Assembly (NCBI RefSeq): GCF_017086445.1
Contig: NZ_CP070968.1
Location: 868,001-932,000, forward strand
DNA: 64,000 bases
Direction: 5' to 3'
Source: Brevundimonas fontaquae
GTDB taxonomy: Bacteria; Pseudomonadota; Alphaproteobacteria; Caulobacterales; Caulobacteraceae
The translations under genes were made by a program, and so were the position numbers. The notes beneath the pieces are model-generated. The model was not told the origin of the DNA. It did no database searches and worked only from the letters and a program-made list of their open reading frames with translations. Of this stretch, positions 33,886 to 42,829 are shown one piece after another (the stretch's first letter is position 1; each line of letters starts with the position of its first letter).

Positions 33886-36485
33886 GCGGCGGCCCCCGAC
33901 TGGCTGGGCGGCTCGGCGTCGTCCATGACTTCGGCGATCAACAGGTCGGCGCTTTCGTCCAGAATCATTTCGGCGGCGTCTCCGCTGACCCGCTCGCGTC
34001 CGATCTGGACCAGAACGGGCACGCAGAAGGGCGAGGCGCGGTTCAGGGGTTGGTGGCGGATGCGTCCCTCGATGCGCGTCAGCATCTGGCCCAGGCGCGC
34101 GACGTCCAGCAGGCCGGAAGCGGCGTCGGCGCGGGCGGTCTTGAGCAGCAGATGGTCAGGTTGGTGGCGGCGCAGCACGTCGTAGATCAGGTCGGTGGAG
34201 AAGGTCACCTGCCGGCCGGTCTTTTCGGCGCCGGGCTGGCGGCGTTCGATCAAACCCGAGATCAGGGCGCAATTGCGGAAGGATCGCTTCATCATGAAGC
34301 TTTCCTCCAGCCAGGCTTCCAGATCGTCGCCCAGCATGTCCGGCTGGAACAGGGCGTCCAGATCGATCGTGTCCATCGGCTTGATCGACCATATCGCCAG
34401 CGAATAGTCGGTCACAACGAACCCCAGCGGCCCGACGCCCATCCGGTCCAGCCGCCGGGTCAGCAGCATGCACAGGGTGGTGTGGGCCAGATTCCCCTCG
34501 AACGGATAGGCCACCAGGAAATGCCGGCTCCCGCGCGGAAAGGTTTCGACCAGCATGGATTCGGCGTCGGGAATGACCGAGCGGGTTTCCTGCAACTCTA
34601 GCCATTCCTGCACGTCGGGCGGCAGGACGCGCCAGTGGTCGCGGTCGTGGATCATGGTGCGCACCCGGTCGGCCAGCGACGTGGATAGCGGGAACTTCGA
34701 CCCGCCCCACGACGGAATCTTGGGGTCGCTGTCATTGGCGTGGGTGACCAGGGCGTCGGTCCCGGTGATGCCCTGAAACGCCCAGGTCTGGCCGGCGAAC
34801 TGGAAGGTGTCGCCGGGCGTCAGCTGTTCGAAATACCACTCCTCGGCCTCGCCCACCTTGCGGCCGCCGATCAGCTGGCGCGAGGCGCCGCCGCGACGGC
34901 TGGCGACGCGGACATTCAGCGTTCCGGCCGAGACGATGGCGCCGACGTTCATGCGGTGCCGCTGGTCGATATGCTGGTTGCGGACCTTCCAGCGGCCGTC
35001 TTGCGTGCGCACGATGCGCGCGAACCGGTCGTAGGTGCGAAGCGCATAGCCGCCGGTGGCGACGAAATCGACCACCTCCTCGAATTGCTCCCAGGTCAGG
35101 GCGCGATAGGGGCCGCAGCCGGTGATCTCGTCATACAGGACCTGCATGTCGAACGGCTCGGAACAGGCGACCCCCATGACGTGCTGGGCCAGGGTGTCCA
35201 GCGTGCCGATATGGACCGGCTCCCAGTCGAAGGCGTTGTCGGCGACGGCCTCGCGCGCCGCCTGACACTCCAGCATCTCGAACCGGCTGGCGGGCACCAG
35301 AAGGGCGCGCGACGGCTCGTCCAGCCGGTGATTGGCGCGGCCGATCCTCTGGACCAGGCGGCTGGAGCCCTTGGGCGCCGCCATCTGGATGACCAGATCC
35401 ACGTCGCCCCAGTCGATGCCCAGATCCAGCGTCGAGGTGCAGACCACGGCCCTGAGGTCGCCGCGCGCCATGGCCGCCTCGATCTTGCGCCGCTGCTCGG
35501 CCGCCAGCGAGCCATGGTGCAGGCCGATGGGCAGGTTCTCGTCGTTGATGGCCCACAGCTGTTGGAACACAAACTCCGACTGCCAGCGGGTGTTGACGAA
35601 GATCAGCGCCAGGGTCGAACGCTGGATGGCGGCGTAGACCTCCGGAATGGCATGCTGGCCCGTGTGGCCCGCCCACGGCACCTTGCCCTCGGAGATCAGC
35701 ACGTCGATGACCGCCGGCGCGCCGGGGTCGCCGCGGACGAGGGTCACCGCGTCAAGAGCCCCTCCACCGCCTTCGGCGGTCCCCCTCCCCATGGCATGGG
35801 GAGGAGACAGGTCGGCCAGCGTCTCCTCCCCGCTTTGCGGGGAGGGGCTCTTCACCTCCGCATCGCCCGGCGCCAACCACCCCCGGATCAGATCGGGATC
35901 CTCGATGGTCGCGCTCAGCCCCACCCGGCGCATGTCGGGTGCAAAACTTTGCAATCGTCCCAGACCCAGAGACAGCAGGTCCCCGCGCTTGCCGCTCCAG
36001 ATCGCGTGAACCTCGTCCAGCACCACGCATTTCAGATCGGCGAAATAGGACCGGGCGCCTTCCCAGGCGCAGAACAGGGCCAACTGCTCAGGCGTGGTCA
36101 GCAGGATGTCGGGCGGGAAGTCGCGCTGTCGCTGGCGTTTGGACTGTTTGGTGTCGCCGGTGCGCGTCTCGACGTGGATATTCAGCCCGATCTCGCGGAT
36201 CGGGGTCATCAGATTGCGTTCGACGTCCGTCGTCAGCGCCTTCAGCGGCGACAGATAAAGCGTATGCACCCCCGACCCCGGCCCGGTCGCCGGCTTCGGT
36301 CCGCGCTCGGCCAGGTCGATCAGGCTGGGTAGAAACCCGGCCAGCGTCTTGCCCCCGCCGGTGGGCGCGACCAGCAGGGCGTGGCTGCCGGCCTCCCCCG
36401 CCGCGACCATCTCCAGCTGATGCCGCCGGGGCGACCAGCCGCGCGACGCGAACCAGTCGCCGAACAGGGGTGGAAGGCTCGTCAC
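33882..36485 (-). CDS. ligase-associated DNA damage response DEXH-box helicase (Lhr-like)
   Basis: Superfamily 2 helicase of the Lhr-Core type, 867 residues. The Walker A motif APTGGGKTLAGFLPSL is near 40-55, followed by TPEQLAL, VVLDEVHAIWSGKRGD (DEVH), GLSATIEDPD, STLDLGIDWGDVD and QRIGRANHR, then the Lhr winged-helix and C-terminal domains. It starts with GTG at 36485. Residues 212-244, between motif III and the second helicase domain, are encoded by a 99-bp palindromic repeat (35754-35852) that adds exactly 33 codons without a stop. The catalytic motifs are unaffected, so the product may still work with a floppy loop. The gene overlaps pdeM by 4 bases at its end. Confidence 0.93.
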   Translation of the reverse strand: MTSLPPLFGDWFASRGWSPRRHQLEMVAAGEAGSHALLVAPTGGGKTLAGFLPSLIDLAERGPKPATGPGSGVHTLYLSPLKALTTDVERNLMTPIREIGLNIHVETRTGDTKQSKRQRQRDFPPDILLTTPEQLALFCAWEGARSYFADLKCVVLDEVHAIWSGKRGDLLSLGLGRLQSFAPDMRRVGLSATIEDPDLIRGWLAPGDAEVKSPSPQSGEETLADLSPPHAMGRGTAEGGGGALDAVTLVRGDPGAPAVIDVLISEGKVPWAGHTGQHAIPEVYAAIQRSTLALIFVNTRWQSEFVFQQLWAINDENLPIGLHHGSLAAEQRRKIEAAMARGDLRAVVCTSTLDLGIDWGDVDLVIQMAAPKGSSRLVQRIGRANHRLDEPSRALLVPASRFEMLECQAAREAVADNAFDWEPVHIGTLDTLAQHVMGVACSEPFDMQVLYDEITGCGPYRALTWEQFEEVVDFVATGGYALRTYDRFARIVRTQDGRWKVRNQHIDQRHRMNVGAIVSAGTLNVRVASRRGGASRQLIGGRKVGEAEEWYFEQLTPGDTFQFAGQTWAFQGITGTDALVTHANDSDPKIPSWGGSKFPLSTSLADRVRTMIHDRDHWRVLPPDVQEWLELQETRSVIPDAESMLVETFPRGSRHFLVAYPFEGNLAHTTLCMLLTRRLDRMGVGPLGFVVTDYSLAIWSIKPMDTIDLDALFQPDMLGDDLEAWLEESFMMKRSFRNCALISGLIERRQPGAEKTGRQVTFSTDLIYDVLRRHQPDHLLLKTARADAASGLLDVARLGQMLTRIEGRIRHQPLNRASPFCVPVLVQIGRERVSGDAAEMILDESADLLIAEVMDDAEPPSQSGAAA
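35754..35852. repeat. REP-like palindromic element, in-frame copy inside the helicase gene
   Basis: A 99-bp composite bounded by AAGAGCCCCT and AGGGGCTCTT (perfect 10-bp inverted ends). It consists of one full arm (35754-35808, ending GGGGAGGAGAC), a 12-base spacer, and one shorter inverted arm starting GTCTCCTCCCC and ending at 35852. The arms are the same sequence family as the intergenic copies at 15658-15800 and 53871-54016. On the coding strand it begins exactly at codon 212 of the helicase gene. Confidence 0.88.
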
Positions 36486-36670
36486 TATGAACGAGCGCCT
36501 ACGCAGGCTTCATTGTTCCATGATGCTCCCCAATCCAAACAGGCGTCCGCAGCTGGCAAAGGGTCAATGTTGCACCGAGTCGTCCCACCTAAGAGAGGCA
36601 GGAGGCCTGCGGCGACCGCCATCAGACCCCATAGGCCTCTCGCTGTCAGTAGTTTTATCCTTACAGCCAT
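36485..36670 (-). CDS. possible small secreted or membrane protein
   Basis: A 61-residue frame starting MAVRIKLLTARGLWGL, with a hydrophobic stretch (GLMAVAAGLLPLLGG, about 15-29) followed by a short polar part with three cysteines. Its TAG stop overlaps the GTG start of the helicase gene by one base, a spacing typical of coupled genes. The region is less GC-rich than its surroundings. I do not recognise the sequence, and it could be leader RNA rather than a gene. Confidence 0.38.
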   Translation of the reverse strand: MAVRIKLLTARGLWGLMAVAAGLLPLLGGTTRCNIDPLPAADACLDWGASWNNEACVGARS

Positions 36671-36776
36671 GCCCCACAAATAGCGCCGCACAGCGTCATT
36701 TGCTATATGTTCCTGTTTTGTTTCTCTTTGGTGTGAGGGCTTGGGTGAATGCCGACTTCCTCGGTAAGGTGGACGC

Positions 36777-37652
36777 ATGAAACCCATTTCCAAGATGCTA
36801 GCGCGGCGAACGCGTGCTTGGCGCGAAGCAGCATTGCGCATCGTCAGACGGACGCCTGTGCGAGAACGTGGCGCGCGCCCATACTTTTATCTCGGCCCCG
36901 ATCTTGCCCTGACACAGCTCGAGAGTGGGCAAGCTCTCTATGTTGATCCTCAGGATGATGAGATCAGTGCCCGGATCATCCTGCGTGGGTACTGGGAATA
37001 TTGGACTACCCAGGCGGTCTTGTCCCTGCTGAAGCCGGGGGATCGGGTTCTCGAGGTGGGCGCCAACCTTGGCTACTATACTGTCCTGATGGCCCAGCGC
37101 GTTGGGCCGGCTGGTCATGTCACGGCTCTGGAAGCCAATCCGCGTCTGGCGGCGCTCGCCGGCCGGTCGTTGAAGCTCAACGATTTGAAACAGGCCATCG
37201 TTCTGAACCGGGCAGCGCTGGATCAACCAGGCGAAGTGTCGTTCGTGACGTCCCGCAAGAACTCAGGCAGCGGGCATGTCGAGGTCTTGCCGGTGGCCCC
37301 CTTTGAGGATGCTGCGGTAATCCAGGTAGAGGCGGTTCGGCTGGACGATTTGGGCTGGGATGCGGTCGACTTCATTCGCGTGGACGCCGAAGGCTGTGAG
37401 CCGCAGGTACTGAGAGGCGCGACCGGCATTCTGGAACGCAATCCCGATATCGTGGTCATTATGGAATGGAGTGTGATCCAGATGGAGTCGAGAACCTCCG
37501 TGCCGGGCTTCATCGCGTGGCTGCAGGATATGGGCTTTCGCTTCTGGATCGTCGGCAAGGACGCGCGGCTGATCCCGGTGGCGACAGAGGCCCTGGCGGG
37601 GTTGGCGCACACGGACATCGTGGCGTCTCGCCGCGCCCTGACGCAAAGATGA
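36777..37652 (+). CDS. FkbM family methyltransferase
   Basis: A 291-residue SAM-dependent methyltransferase of the FkbM type. The SAM-binding motif is VLEVGANLGYYTVLMAQRVG (about 91-110), followed by VTALEANPRLA, and the FkbM signature is VDFIRVDAEGCEPQVLRGA (about 197-215). Such enzymes O-methylate sugars or polyketides, often in surface polysaccharide loci, but here the gene stands alone. Its codon use and the AT-rich upstream region suggest later acquisition. It is divergent from the small frame at 36485-36670. Confidence 0.85.
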   Translation: MKPISKMLARRTRAWREAALRIVRRTPVRERGARPYFYLGPDLALTQLESGQALYVDPQDDEISARIILRGYWEYWTTQAVLSLLKPGDRVLEVGANLGYYTVLMAQRVGPAGHVTALEANPRLAALAGRSLKLNDLKQAIVLNRAALDQPGEVSFVTSRKNSGSGHVEVLPVAPFEDAAVIQVEAVRLDDLGWDAVDFIRVDAEGCEPQVLRGATGILERNPDIVVIMEWSVIQMESRTSVPGFIAWLQDMGFRFWIVGKDARLIPVATEALAGLAHTDIVASRRALTQR

Positions 37653-37707
37653 AGTCCGATCGGATGTTCCCGTTCCGTTTCAGCCCCAGGCTCGCTATCT
37701 ATCGGAC

Positions 37708-40563
37708 GTGTCCGACGAATCCGTCATTTCCGAAACCCGCCTGACCGGCGCCCAGCCGTGGGTGGACTTGCCGCCGGCGCTCGCCACGCCGCCGGGCGCG
37801 GGGGCGGTGTGCGACGAGGCGGGGGCGAGGAAGATCGGGCGGGGGGCGGCCGAGGTGTTCTTCAGCACCGGGCCGGTGATGGTGGCGCATGCGTCGCTGA
37901 CGGCGCGCCGGCTGGGGCTGACGCCACCGCCGCGATCGGCTGATCTGATGGATGTGCTGGAGCTTTACGCCTTCGTCCGGCCGGCGCGCTTCTGTGCGCC
38001 GTCGCCGACGGGGTTGGCGCTTTCTATGGGGTCGGCCGAGCCGAAGTCGGCGGAGGAACAGGCGGCGGCCCTGCGTGAGGCGGCGGGGCTGCTGCTGCGC
38101 GAACTGGCCGATCCGGCCTATCCGGAGCGCGAGGCGGCCTATGTCCTGGCGCTGACGATGCAGCGGGCGGGCTGGGCCTGGGGCGAGCGGGTGGTTCAGG
38201 CGCTGGAGGCCGGCGGCGTACGGGCGCGCCAGCATCGCGGGTCGGGGATGGATGTCTGGTCGCGGCTGACCGAATGGGAAGACGAGGCGCCGCGCGGCGA
38301 GGCGGGATCGACGCCGGTCGACAGCGAGAGCGCGCGCATCCGGCTGGAGAAGCTGCTTCAGGCCTCGGGCCTGGACGAGACGCGGCCGACCCAATCGGAC
38401 TATGCCGCCGAAGCCGCCTTCGCCTTTTCGCCAAGGAATGAAGAGGGTCGGCCCCGCATGCTGCTGGCCGAGGCGGGGACCGGCACGGGCAAAACCCTGG
38501 GCTATCTGGCGCCCGCCTCCCTATGGGCCGAGCGGAACCAGGGAGCGGCCTGGATCTCGACCTATACCCGCGCGCTGCAACGCCAGATCGACCGTGAAAG
38601 CCATTCGCTGTGGCCCGATCCGGCCGAGCGCAAGAAGAAGGCGGTGATCCGCAAGGGGCGCGAGAACTATCTGTGCGTCCTTAATCTGCAGGACATGGTG
38701 CAGGCGGCTCAGCTGGGGAATGGCGACCTGATCGGCCTGGCGCTGGCCGGGCGTTGGGCGCTGCATACGCGCGACGGCGACATGACGGGCGGGGACTTTC
38801 CTGGCTGGCTGCCCGGCCTGTTCGCCATGCCGGCGGCCCATGCGGCGGGAGCGGCCAATCTGGTGGATCGGCGCGGCGAGTGCGTCCATGCCGCCTGTCC
38901 CCACTACCGCACCTGTTTTGTCGAAAAGACGATCCGCGCCAGCCGACGTGCGGATCTGGTCATCGCCAACCACGCCCTCGTTTTGACCCAGGCGGCGTTC
39001 GATGGCGCACGCTCCGCGCGGGGCCAGAAGTCGGACGGTGAGACGGCTGCGCTGAAGCGGATCGTCTTCGACGAGGGGCACCACCTGTTCGACGCCGCCG
39101 ACAGCGCCTTTTCCGCCTGCTTGTCGGGCCAGGAGGCGGCCGAGCTGCGCCGCTGGATCCGGGGGCCGGAGGGGCGGGGGCGTCGCGGTCGCGGGTTGGA
39201 GCAGCGACTGGGCGACATGGTCAACGACAATGAGGCGGCGATGAAGGCGCTGCAGGACGCCATCCGCGCCTCAGCCGCCCTGCCGGGCGAAGGCGTGTCG
39301 GGCCGCGTCGCGCCAGCCTCGGGCGAGGTCAACCCCATCGGCCCGATCGAAGCCTTTCTGGCCGCCGCCCTGGACCAGCTGCGCGCCCGCACAGCGGAGA
39401 CCAATACGTACGGCGGTCCCGAGTTCGGCATGGAGTGCGCGCTGAAGCCGGTGACCGATCCGGTCGCCGAGACGGCGCGTGCGGCGGCCCAGGCCCTGGC
39501 CGCCATCGAGGCGCCGTTGCTGGCCCTGTCGAGACATCTGGAAGACATTCTCGACGACGAGGCGGCCGAGCTGGACGGGTCGCAGCGGTCGCGCATCGAA
39601 GGGGCGCTGCGCGGGCTGGATCGGCGCGCGCGCATGACCTTGCCGGGATGGCGGTCGATGCTGGCGGCGCTGGAGGATGGGGGCGATCAGCCCGATCCTG
39701 ATTTCGTCGATTGGCTGTCGGCCGAGACCGCGTTCGGCCGCATCCACGACGTGGCGCTGCGCCGCCACTGGATCGACCCGACGGTTCCGCTGGAGGCCGC
39801 CGTGATCGTGCCGTCGCACGGGGTGCTGGTGACCTCCGCCACCCTGTCCGATCCCTTGCAGGAAGACCCGTTTGACCTGGCGCGGATGCGGACCGGCTCG
39901 GCGCGTCTGATCGAACCGCCTCGCACCCTGAAGGTCGAAAGCCCGTTCGACTATGCGGCCAATAGCCGGGTCATCGTCGTCAACGATCTGGTCAAGGACG
40001 ATCCGCGCCAAACGGCGGCGGCGATGCGCGAACTGTTCCTGGCGGCGGGCGGCGGGGGCTTAGGCCTGTTCACCGCCATTCGCCGGCTGAAGGCGGTCTA
40101 TGAGCGGTTGGGGCCGGATCTGGCGAAGTCGGGCGTGCCGCTCTACGCCCAGCACGTCGATCCGCTGGAGGTCGGGGCGCTGGTGGACATGTTCCGGGTC
40201 GAGGAGAATTCCTGCCTTCTGGGCACTGACGCCGTGCGCGACGGGGTGGACGTGCCGGGACGTTCGCTGCGGGTGCTCGCTTTCGACCGTGTGCCGTGGC
40301 CGCGCCCGGACTTGCTGCACAAGGCGCGGCGCGAACGGCTGGGCGGCAAGGGTTATGACGATGCGCTGGCCCGCGCCCGCATCGCCCAGGCCTTCGGCCG
40401 GCTGATCCGGCGCGGCGACGACAAGGGGGTGTTTCTGATGCTGGACGCCGCAACCCCCACCCGCCTGTTCGCCAGCCTGCCGCCCGGGACCGAGGCCCAG
40501 CGCATGGGCCTGGCCGATGCGGTCGAACTGACCCGCAGTTTCCTGAACCCCGAGACGACGTAG
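37708..40563 (+). CDS. DinG/XPD-like ATP-dependent DNA helicase
   Basis: A 951-residue superfamily 2 helicase with an iron-sulfur domain. The first 230 residues are family-specific. Walker A AEAGTGTGKTLGYLAPAS is near 252-269. Four cysteines that may hold a 4Fe-4S cluster lie at ENYLC (about 327) and in GECVHAACPHYRTC (about 390-403). The DEGH box is IVFDEGHHLFDAADSAF (about 452-468). Late motifs include VLVTSATLSDPL and DAVRDGVDVPG with RLIRRGDD. It starts with GTG at 37708 and ends 1 base before ybaK. Likely role: DNA repair or R-loop and replication-block removal. Confidence 0.9.
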   Translation: MSDESVISETRLTGAQPWVDLPPALATPPGAGAVCDEAGARKIGRGAAEVFFSTGPVMVAHASLTARRLGLTPPPRSADLMDVLELYAFVRPARFCAPSPTGLALSMGSAEPKSAEEQAAALREAAGLLLRELADPAYPEREAAYVLALTMQRAGWAWGERVVQALEAGGVRARQHRGSGMDVWSRLTEWEDEAPRGEAGSTPVDSESARIRLEKLLQASGLDETRPTQSDYAAEAAFAFSPRNEEGRPRMLLAEAGTGTGKTLGYLAPASLWAERNQGAAWISTYTRALQRQIDRESHSLWPDPAERKKKAVIRKGRENYLCVLNLQDMVQAAQLGNGDLIGLALAGRWALHTRDGDMTGGDFPGWLPGLFAMPAAHAAGAANLVDRRGECVHAACPHYRTCFVEKTIRASRRADLVIANHALVLTQAAFDGARSARGQKSDGETAALKRIVFDEGHHLFDAADSAFSACLSGQEAAELRRWIRGPEGRGRRGRGLEQRLGDMVNDNEAAMKALQDAIRASAALPGEGVSGRVAPASGEVNPIGPIEAFLAAALDQLRARTAETNTYGGPEFGMECALKPVTDPVAETARAAAQALAAIEAPLLALSRHLEDILDDEAAELDGSQRSRIEGALRGLDRRARMTLPGWRSMLAALEDGGDQPDPDFVDWLSAETAFGRIHDVALRRHWIDPTVPLEAAVIVPSHGVLVTSATLSDPLQEDPFDLARMRTGSARLIEPPRTLKVESPFDYAANSRVIVVNDLVKDDPRQTAAAMRELFLAAGGGGLGLFTAIRRLKAVYERLGPDLAKSGVPLYAQHVDPLEVGALVDMFRVEENSCLLGTDAVRDGVDVPGRSLRVLAFDRVPWPRPDLLHKARRERLGGKGYDDALARARIAQAFGRLIRRGDDKGVFLMLDAATPTRLFASLPPGTEAQRMGLADAVELTRSFLNPETT

Positions 40564-40564
40564 G

Positions 40565-41038
40565 ATGTCCAAGACCACGCCCGCCACCGTCGCCCTGACC
40601 AAGGCCGGCGTCGCCTTCGCTCTGTTTCCCTACGACTATGATCCCGATGCGCCGCGCGTGGGATTGCAGGCCGCCGAGGCGCTGGGCGTGGCGCCTGAGC
40701 AGGTGTTCAAGACGCTGATGGTCCTGGTCGACGGCGCTCCGGCTTGCGTCATCGTGCCGTCCGACTGCGAGGTCAGCATGAAGAAGCTGGCGGCGGTGCT
40801 GGGGGCTAAGTCGGCCCAGATGATGAAGCCGGCCGACGCCGAACGTCTGACCGGCTACAAGGTCGGCGGGGTCAGCCCGTTCGGCCAGCGAAAGGCCGTG
40901 CCCACTGCGATGGACGAAACCGCCATCCTGTTCGATCAGGTCCTGATCAACGGCGGTCAGCGGGGGCTGCTGCTGGGCCTGGCGCCGGAGGATGCGCGTC
41001 GCGCGGCGCAGGCGGTGCTGGCCGACCTGACCGCCTAG
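40565..41038 (+). CDS. ybaK: Cys-tRNA(Pro) deacylase YbaK/EbsC
   Basis: Trans-editing enzyme that removes mischarged cysteine from tRNA(Pro). The 157-residue protein matches the YbaK length and motifs: VFKTLMVLVDGAPACVIVPSD (about 48-68), the lysine-containing SMKKLAAVLGAKSAQMM, and YKVGGVSPFGQRKAVPTAMDE (about 99-119). The ATG is one base after the helicase stop, so the two are one transcript. Confidence 0.93.
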   Translation: MSKTTPATVALTKAGVAFALFPYDYDPDAPRVGLQAAEALGVAPEQVFKTLMVLVDGAPACVIVPSDCEVSMKKLAAVLGAKSAQMMKPADAERLTGYKVGGVSPFGQRKAVPTAMDETAILFDQVLINGGQRGLLLGLAPEDARRAAQAVLADLTA

Positions 41039-41070
41039 AAGCGCCAGGTGCGGCGCGCTATAGGTCCGGC

Positions 41071-42129
41071 ATGACCGACGCCTCGACGACCAAGCGACAC
41101 AGCCGCAAGGGCCTGTATGCGCCCTTCATCCTGGTGCTGATCGCGCTGGCGGCCTGGACCGGATGGTGGATATTCCTGACGCGCCAGATCGATACGCGGC
41201 TGGAGGCCCAGGTCCAGACCCTGCGTCAGGACGGCTGGGACATCCGCTTCGCCGACAAATCCATCAACGGCTGGCCGTTTCGCACCCATGTGGCCTTGAC
41301 GAACCTGATCGTTCAGGCGCCGTCGGGCCATGCGATCAAGGCGATCGAACTGACCGCAGAGGCCAACGCCTATCAGCCGACCAAATGGGTGGTGGTGGCC
41401 CCGCAAGGCCTGATGCTGACCCGCGCCGGAAAGGGTGAGGTCGCGGTCAAGGGCGACGCCATCCGCATGAGCGCCAGCGGCATCGATCAGCGCTGGCCCA
41501 ATCTGGCGCTGGAGATGGTCAAGCCGGTCTTCACGGCCCAGACCGGCGCCGAACCCTTCCCCATCGCCCGCGCGGCGCGGATCGAATTCTACGCCCGGCC
41601 GCATCTGGAGGGCTCGACCGCGCCGACCGACGACGTCGATGTCATGTTTCGTCTGGTGGACGGGCAGGGGCGGGCGGACGGCCCCGTCGAAGGCTTCGCC
41701 CAGGACGGCCGCCTGACGACCCAGCTGGAGGCCGAGATCGGCCAGGCCAGCCTGCTTAAGACCGGCGGCGACGCGGCGGGCGTCTTCTCCGCCTGGACCA
41801 GGGCGGGCGGCACGTTCCGCAATGTGCGCGGCGATCTGCAGGCCGGCGACAGCCGCGCGACCCTTTCCAGCGACGTGTTGCGAGCCGATGCGAACGGGCG
41901 TCTGACCGGCCAGGTCCAGCTTCAGGCGCAAAAGCCTTTGCCCGCCCTCGCTGGTTTGATGGCGACGCGTCAGGGGCCGGTCAACCGGATCGGCGCGGCC
42001 GGGGCCGCCGCAGCGGCGGGCGCGGCCGAGGCGACCGGACAGGAGCAGCTGCCGCTGACGCTGGTTTTCCGCGACGGCCGAACCTGGCTCGGTCCCTTCC
42101 CGCTGGCCCCGGCGCCGAAGCTGTTCTGA
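41071..42129 (+). CDS. DUF2125 domain-containing protein
   Basis: A 352-residue protein anchored by one N-terminal membrane helix (APFILVLIALAAWTGWWIF, about 18-36). It continues as a large periplasmic domain of the DUF2125 type, which is typical of alphaproteobacteria (GWDIRFADKSINGWPFRTHVALTNL near 57-81). The C-terminus has an Ala-rich linker followed by FRDGRTWLGPFPLAPAP. Function unknown; such proteins may act in envelope biogenesis. It overlaps the following gene (TGATG). Confidence 0.85.
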   Translation: MTDASTTKRHSRKGLYAPFILVLIALAAWTGWWIFLTRQIDTRLEAQVQTLRQDGWDIRFADKSINGWPFRTHVALTNLIVQAPSGHAIKAIELTAEANAYQPTKWVVVAPQGLMLTRAGKGEVAVKGDAIRMSASGIDQRWPNLALEMVKPVFTAQTGAEPFPIARAARIEFYARPHLEGSTAPTDDVDVMFRLVDGQGRADGPVEGFAQDGRLTTQLEAEIGQASLLKTGGDAAGVFSAWTRAGGTFRNVRGDLQAGDSRATLSSDVLRADANGRLTGQVQLQAQKPLPALAGLMATRQGPVNRIGAAGAAAAAGAAEATGQEQLPLTLVFRDGRTWLGPFPLAPAPKLF

Positions 42130-42815
42130 TGGCCCTGCTGGACGAACCCGAAGCCGACAACGCCTTGCTGGCGCTGGATCGCGCCCTGGTCGAGGCGGTG
42201 CGGGCGCGGGTCGCGGCCGGTCCGCGCGATCGGCCCGACGCCTCGGCCATCGCCCTGCGTCAACTGCTGTACGGCGCCTCGGCGGATGAGGCTGCGGCGG
42301 TCAAGGCGGTGTGGGGCCGGATCGAGGTGGCGACTGGACCCGCGCTGGTCGTGTGCGGCGGCGTGGCCCAGGCCCTGGCGACGGACCGCTACGGCCTTCG
42401 GTCGCGGCCCCTGTCCGCCGACGAGGCGTTGAAGGCGGCCGAGGCGGGCTCTCGCGCCGTGATCGACCTGTCGCCCGACCGGCCGTGGTGGGGCCGCCTG
42501 CTGGCGCGACCCGAACTGAAGATCGTCGCCGCCCTGCCGGACGACCGGCGCGGACGGCCCCAGGCCTTCGTGGTGTCCAAGGAGATGTCCGGCCCCACGG
42601 GCGACGACCGTAGCTTCTGGGTCACCGACAGCGGCTGGTCCGAGACCAAGATCGTGGACGCCCTGGGCGACGCGGGACTGGTCGCCGATCCGCTGGCGGC
42701 GGCGGGCGGGTTGAAGCTGTTCATGCTGACGGGCTATGTGCAGGTCGACGACGGGCGGCTGAAGGGCGCGCCCGGCCGAATGAGCGGCGTGATCGGCGCC
42801 GCCCCCATCTTCTGA
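42129..42815 (+). CDS. chorismate mutase-like protein
   Basis: A 228-residue cytoplasmic protein. Its first 45 residues (ALLALDRALVEAVRARVAAG) resemble the first helix of AroQ-type chorismate mutases. The remainder (AFVVSKEMSGPTGDDRSFWVTD near 142-163) is not one I recognise. Its place directly before hisC, 14 bases apart, supports a role in aromatic amino acid synthesis, because HisC-type enzymes can transaminate aromatic precursors. The assignment is tentative. It overlaps the DUF2125 gene. Confidence 0.55.
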   Translation: MALLDEPEADNALLALDRALVEAVRARVAAGPRDRPDASAIALRQLLYGASADEAAAVKAVWGRIEVATGPALVVCGGVAQALATDRYGLRSRPLSADEALKAAEAGSRAVIDLSPDRPWWGRLLARPELKIVAALPDDRRGRPQAFVVSKEMSGPTGDDRSFWVTDSGWSETKIVDALGDAGLVADPLAAAGGLKLFMLTGYVQVDDGRLKGAPGRMSGVIGAAPIF

Positions 42816-42829
42816 GATCAAGGCTTTCC

